Positions 6,962-11,009 of a stretch of 11,009 nucleotides of DNA are shown piece by piece. Origin of the DNA: an uncultured Eubacterium sp. (GTDB lineage Bacteria; Bacillota; Clostridia; Peptostreptococcales; Anaerovoracaceae). The notes below the pieces were generated by a model. That model ran no database searches, was not told the DNA's origin, and worked only from the letters and a program-made list of their open reading frames with translations. Location: the NCBI GenBank assembly GCA_905193765.1, contig CAJJPZ010000069.1:1-11009 (forward strand), given 5' to 3'. Both the position numbers and the translations under genes were made by a program. The first letter of the stretch is position 1, and each line of letters begins with the position of its first letter.

Positions 6962-7285
6962 TTATTTCATAAGCTTCTTCAGCAGATCCACAAGTTCGTC
7001 TACCGCTTCATCCCTGCCTCCGCGTATATCATCCACTACACAGGTGTGTATGTGATTGGAAAGCAGCACCTTGCTGAAACTGTTCAAGGCTGCATTGACT
7101 GCTGATACCTGCACCAGTATGTCTGTACAGTATGCATCGCTGTCGATCATTTTTCTTATCCCTCTGACCTGACCTTCTATGCGGCTCAGGCGGTTCACAA
7201 GGTCTTTGTACTCACGTTCCGACCGTTCCTTGGTGCGGTGACTGCGCTGACAGCAGCAGCCGTCTTTCTTATCCTTATTATCCAT
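6962..7285 (-). CDS. csoR: Copper-sensing repressor CsoR
   Basis: This is a 107-residue all-helical regulator of the CsoR/RcnR family. It represses its own operon and releases DNA on binding Cu(I). The family core VNRLSRIEGQVRGI (30-43) is present. The copper triad Cys53, His78 and Cys82 has the same spacing as Cys36-His61-Cys65 of Mycobacterium tuberculosis CsoR. An unusual N-terminal stretch GCCCQRSH (9-16) adds three cysteines and a histidine. I place the start at the ATG 7283-7285, 6 bases after GGAGG. The adjacent ATG at 7286-7288 is only 3 bases away, and an upstream in-frame ATG at 7321 (12 more residues) would lie before the ribosome site. copA follows after 29 bases. Confidence 0.93.
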   Translation of the reverse strand: MDNKDKKDGCCCQRSHRTKERSEREYKDLVNRLSRIEGQVRGIRKMIDSDAYCTDILVQVSAVNAALNSFSKVLLSNHIHTCVVDDIRGGRDEAVDELVDLLKKLMK

Positions 7286-7334
7286 CATATACCTCCAGTT
7301 TATGAATGATATCGTTTTCATATCTGTTTCCAGT

Positions 7335-7351
7335 ATACCCCTTGGGGGTAT
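7335..7351. promoter_or_regulatory. CsoR-type operator, downstream copy
   Basis: ATACCCC and GGGGTAT are perfect 7-base arms around TTG. The form matches the GC-tract palindromes bound by CsoR. It lies just downstream of the predicted transcription start of csoR-copA, in the 5' leader. Confidence 0.8.
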
Positions 7352-7363
7352 TTTACGATTCGT

Positions 7364-7392
7364 ATTATATACCCCTTAGGGGTATATTGCAA
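7364..7392 (-). promoter_or_regulatory. Sigma-A promoter of csoR-copA
   Basis: The minus strand has TTGCAA (7387-7392), a 17-base spacer and a consensus TATAAT (7364-7369). The spacer consists almost wholly of the upstream CsoR-type palindrome, so repressor and RNA polymerase cannot both occupy it. The start would be near 7357. Confidence 0.83.
7367..7387. promoter_or_regulatory. CsoR-type operator between -35 and -10
   Basis: ATATACCCC and GGGGTATAT are perfect 9-base arms around a TTA centre. The centre lies 34 bases from the centre of the downstream copy, roughly three helical turns, so two tetramers could bind on the same face of the DNA. Confidence 0.83.
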
Positions 7393-7403
7393 TAGCTTTG
7401 TTC

Positions 7404-7456
7404 AAAAAAAATCCTGCCTGCAGAGCACTCATGTCGCAGAGTGTTCTGACAAGCAG
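7404..7456 (-). terminator. Intrinsic terminator after the pyrG/membrane-protein pair
   Basis: On the minus strand a long hairpin is followed by eight T (7404-7411). The inner stem pairs CACTC with GAGTG and AGA with TCT around an 8-base loop; the outer stem pairs CTGCTTGT with GCAGGCAG including G-T pairs, with one bulge and one mismatch. It lies about 45 bases after the stop of the membrane-protein gene and insulates it from the copper promoter. Confidence 0.8.
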
Positions 7457-7499
7457 AAAAATCATCATATATTTTATTTACATACTTCAGGTGCTTTTG

Positions 7500-8087
7500 T
7501 CATCGCCTCCTGCCGGCCATCAGACTGTCAGCCAGAAACAGCAGATAGCTTATCCCCAGGAACACAAAGAGCGTCAACAAATGGTTCATACCCATGATAT
7601 CAAAATATGCTATACGTTTTATCCCTGTACCTGTAAGATTGACTATATAAACAGCAACATTGAACAGCACCGGGATCACAGCCCATATCATCGGACAATA
7701 CGACGTGAACCACCCCTTCGGGCAGAACAGCAGGTAGTCGATAAAAGCCATCACAGGTGAAATGAACCACAGCAGATATCCCGACAGCGAAAGTCCACCA
7801 TCCGATATGCCTCCGGCGCCGAATTCGATATAGTAGTAAACGATGAAAGTCAGTATCATATATATCGTTACAGCGCCTCTCAGCGTACCGCGTTCATATC
7901 CGGGTCTTGCTATGACCAGATATGCGAAATATATCAGCGACAGTGCATTGGCTGCAAAGGCGAAATCCCCCAGCAGCACATCCGGACCCGTACCCGAATC
8001 CATCAGCTTCACGACAAGCCCTGCTCCACATACTATGATGAATATGACTCTGAAAATCACTGCGATGGTCGCATTCTTTATGTACAT
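7500..8087 (-). CDS. Pr6Pr-like six-helix membrane protein
   Basis: This 195-residue hydrophobic protein has six likely membrane helices at about residues 7-25, 42-60, 70-88, 101-120, 133-150 and 168-187. The arrangement and the segments RGAVTIYMILTFIVYYY (70-86) and SPVMAFIDYLLFCPKG (110-125) match what I know of the Pr6Pr family of bacterial integral membrane proteins, whose function is not established. It ends in a positively charged AGRRR. No signal peptide is apparent beyond the first helix. The gene follows pyrG after 31 bases and is followed by a terminator, so it is probably co-transcribed with pyrG; no functional link is evident. The ribosome site is odd: a GGAG directly touches the ATG, while a better GGAGG lies 11 bases upstream and is the likelier one. 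Confidence 0.78.
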   Translation of the reverse strand: MYIKNATIAVIFRVIFIIVCGAGLVVKLMDSGTGPDVLLGDFAFAANALSLIYFAYLVIARPGYERGTLRGAVTIYMILTFIVYYYIEFGAGGISDGGLSLSGYLLWFISPVMAFIDYLLFCPKGWFTSYCPMIWAVIPVLFNVAVYIVNLTGTGIKRIAYFDIMGMNHLLTLFVFLGISYLLFLADSLMAGRRR

Positions 8088-8118
8088 CTCCTGTATGACC
8101 TCCTGTACCCGTCACGCA

Positions 8119-9726
<1,608 letters not shown>

Positions 9727-9768
9727 ATTCTCTCACTCCTTTTTACTGTTCGACCTGATATATATTAT

Positions 9769-9791
9769 CTGCCCGCCTGATACGGACAGGC
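9769..9791 (-). other. Mutually exclusive small hairpins before pyrG
   Basis: On the minus strand CTGTCCG pairs with CGGGCAG (7 bp, one G-U pair, 7-base loop; 9769-9789). An overlapping alternative pairs GCCTG with CAGGC (9775-9791). Both cannot form at once. No T-run follows, so this is not a terminator. It lies about 40 bases upstream of the pyrG start. A regulatory role is a guess. Confidence 0.3.
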
Positions 9792-9833
9792 CATGTAAAA
9801 GCGATCTCCTCGCATAAAAAAAGTACCCATAAA

Positions 9834-9925
9834 ATAAAAAACATAAGGGTTCAGGCACCTGTACCAGGTTGCAGTGGGAGGGATAATCCAGACCCCAGCT
9901 GCCTGCCGTCTTCCTTATTTTTTAT
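9834..9925 (-). ncRNA. Candidate structured RNA or leader element upstream of pyrG
   Basis: Read on the minus strand, downstream of the promoter at 9952-9980, the sequence folds as a three-way junction. P1 closes it with 13 base pairs (9913-9925 with 9834-9848, two-base bulge). P2 pairs GCAG-C-TGGG with CCCACTGC (9894-9902 with 9871-9878). P3 is ACCTG-GTA-CAGGT (9857-9869). The 3' arm of P1 runs into GTTTTTTATTTT, so the fold could also terminate transcription. No long ORF covers it. It lacks the GGAAG tetraloop region of SRP RNA and I could not match it to 6S RNA, a T-box or a riboswitch class I know. It could be a small RNA or the pyrG leader. Confidence 0.45.
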
Positions 9926-9951
9926 ATTCATGTGCACAAATTTACTGTGAT

Positions 9952-9980
9952 ATTATACTACAGAAACCGGTCGCATGCAA
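9952..9980 (-). promoter_or_regulatory. Sigma-A promoter for the pre-pyrG RNA and pyrG
   Basis: The minus strand has TTGCAT (9975-9980), a 17-base spacer and TATAAT (9952-9957). Transcription would start near 9945, giving a leader of over 200 bases before the pyrG ATG. No other convincing promoter lies closer to pyrG, so this is the best candidate for the pyrG transcript. Confidence 0.65.
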
Positions 9981-10000
9981 CCGGTTTCTTATAGTATAAT
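9952..10000. repeat. Large palindrome, possible terminator of the YitT-like gene
   Basis: The outer arms ATTATACTA/TAGTATAAT (9 bp) and inner arms AGAAACCGGT/ACCGGTTTCT (10 bp) are perfect, separated by a 2-by-1 internal loop, with an 8-base apical loop. It starts 21 bases past the YitT-like stop. As RNA it would form a strong hairpin, but the 3' side continues TTTCTGTAG rather than a clean U-run, so termination may be partial. The palindrome puts a TATAAT at each end, facing outwards. Confidence 0.6.
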
Positions 10001-10021
10001 CATAAAATCCTGTCTTTTTTA

Positions 10022-10945
10022 TCAGCTTTCGCTGTCTATATCGCTGAATCCGCGACCTGTGCCCCATACGGCTTCAACTCTCGACACAGTCACGAATGCA
10101 TGAGGGTCTATCTGTGCGATCTTGCGCTTCACAAGTATACTTTCTCTCGGAGAACACAGCAGCATTATCTGACGCATATCACGCCCTGTATACTCACCCC
10201 TTGCCTCAAAACTTGTGGCTCCACGGTTAAGTTCAGTGATTATATAGTTCCTTATAGCTTCACATTCTGTAGTTATCACCGTGAGCTGTACGACTTTGCT
10301 CTCGAAACCATACAGCACCATCTCAGATGTCTTGGTTATTATAACCTGTGTTATCAGTGCATAGAGCGCTATATTCCTGCCGAATACGAAAGCTGATGCT
10401 ATTATTATCACTGCGTCTATACAGAGCAGTATCTTGCTGAGGCTGATGCCTGGAAACAGCTTTTTCCTGAATATCTTGGCAATCGCATCTGTACCTGCCG
10501 AAGCATATCCTCTCCAGAAAATCAGCCCCACATATATTCCCGAAAAAACACCGCAGAACACGGCTGCCAGCAGTATATCCCTGTCTTCGAGAAGCTGTAT
10601 ATCGAACTGTTCGAATACTGCAAGCACTGTAGGGTACATTACTGCCAGCAACAGTATCTTCCTGACTTCCTTCCATCCCAGAAACACTGCCACAAGCACC
10701 ACCACTACTATGGCAAGCAGATAATACAATAACGAGAAATCGATGCTGACATAATTCTGCATCATCCTGGCTATACCGGTTATCCCTCCTGAGGTCAATC
10801 CATTTGGTATCATGACGCCTACTACTGAGAACGCACTGATACAGCATGCCGCCAGCAGTATAAAGAAATCAGCGGCAGTTTTTTTAATATTTTCTTTCGT
10901 AAGTGTATTGACCTTCCATGCCTTGAGTTTTTTTATAATCTGCAT
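10022..10945 (-). CDS. YitT-family membrane protein (DUF161 plus DUF2179)
   Basis: The 307-residue protein has a membrane half and a soluble half. About six hydrophobic helices span residues 25-206, with family segments PNGLTSGGITGIA (47-59) and SAGTD (149-153). From about 216 the DUF2179 domain follows, with RGAT (241-244), EYTG (251-254), DPHAFV (280-285) and GRGF (297-300). Length and order are typical of Firmicutes YitT/YqfU-type proteins, which often occur in several copies per genome. They have been proposed to be transporters, but the substrate is not established. The ATG at 10943-10945 is preceded by AAAGGGGG 4 bases upstream, an unusual G-rich ribosome site. It appears to be a single-gene unit, ended by the palindrome at 9952-10000. 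There is no evident functional link to pyrG. Confidence 0.9.
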   Translation of the reverse strand: MQIIKKLKAWKVNTLTKENIKKTAADFFILLAACCISAFSVVGVMIPNGLTSGGITGIARMMQNYVSIDFSLLYYLLAIVVVVLVAVFLGWKEVRKILLLAVMYPTVLAVFEQFDIQLLEDRDILLAAVFCGVFSGIYVGLIFWRGYASAGTDAIAKIFRKKLFPGISLSKILLCIDAVIIIASAFVFGRNIALYALITQVIITKTSEMVLYGFESKVVQLTVITTECEAIRNYIITELNRGATSFEARGEYTGRDMRQIMLLCSPRESILVKRKIAQIDPHAFVTVSRVEAVWGTGRGFSDIDSES

Positions 10946-10975
10946 TTTGCCCCCTTTCCAAAAACATCATATGCA

Positions 10976-10981
10976 ATTATA
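10976..10981 (-). promoter_or_regulatory. Possible -10 element for the YitT-like gene
   Basis: A consensus TATAAT lies 31 bases upstream of the ATG on the minus strand. At 17 bases further up there is no good -35 match (AAAATC), so this is a weak or activator-dependent promoter call. Confidence 0.35.
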
Positions 10982-11009
10982 CTTATATGACCTGTCCGGA
11001 TTTTTTCAG

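Noticed and set aside
9727..9830. Bacillus-type pyrG attenuator (GGGC-initiated transcript with terminator)
   Set aside because: No GGGC at a plausible start site next to a promoter and no GC stem followed by a T-run immediately before pyrG. A TTTTTTT at 9816-9822 lacks a proper stem: only ACCC/GGGT with a long loop.
9834..9925. Assignment of the pre-pyrG structure as SRP RNA, 6S RNA, T-box or TPP riboswitch
   Set aside because: No SRP apical GGAAGGAAGC segment, no T-box GGTGG motif, no CUGAGA element of TPP, and the fold is shorter than usual 6S RNA. A short TCTGGAT resemblance to the TPP 3' half is not enough.

Overview
The window looks like chromosome of a Gram-positive anaerobe of the class Clostridia. 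This rests on strong AGGAGG-type ribosome sites, sigma-A promoters with TTGACA/TATAAT hexamers, heavy use of ATA for isoleucine, a CsoR/CopA copper operon of the kind common in Lachnospiraceae and relatives, and a YitT-family protein. The genus cannot be fixed from the sequence. Every convincing gene lies on the minus strand, so transcription runs from right to left.

Layout in transcription order (right to left): a YitT-family membrane protein (10022-10945); a 295-base gap with a large palindrome that carries a promoter and a candidate structured RNA or leader; pyrG, CTP synthase (8119-9726), with a six-helix Pr6Pr-like membrane protein (7500-8087) close behind it and a good intrinsic terminator after that; the copper operon csoR-copA (4386-7285), whose promoter carries two CsoR-type operators and whose ATPase has a CopZ-like domain fused to its C-terminus; an intrinsic terminator; then a tightly packed operon (21-4181) of class I DAHP synthase, KAS III-like ketosynthase, acyl-AMP ligase and acyl carrier protein. 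This last operon has a clean sigma-A promoter overlapped downstream by a perfect 9-bp-arm inverted repeat, and continues past the left edge.

The copper genes form a self-contained export circuit: CsoR senses Cu(I) and releases the promoter, CopA pumps Cu(I) out, and the fused or separately started CopZ-like domain would deliver the metal.

The most unusual part is the left-hand operon. It puts a first-step shikimate enzyme beside an adenylating ligase, a carrier protein and a KAS III homologue. The KAS III keeps the catalytic Cys and Asn but has Thr at the canonical His position, and the ligase begins with an ACP-like domain lacking the phosphopantetheine serine. Together these suggest a small specialised pathway making an acylated, possibly aromatic, metabolite rather than ordinary fatty-acid synthesis. 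The product is not deducible from this window.
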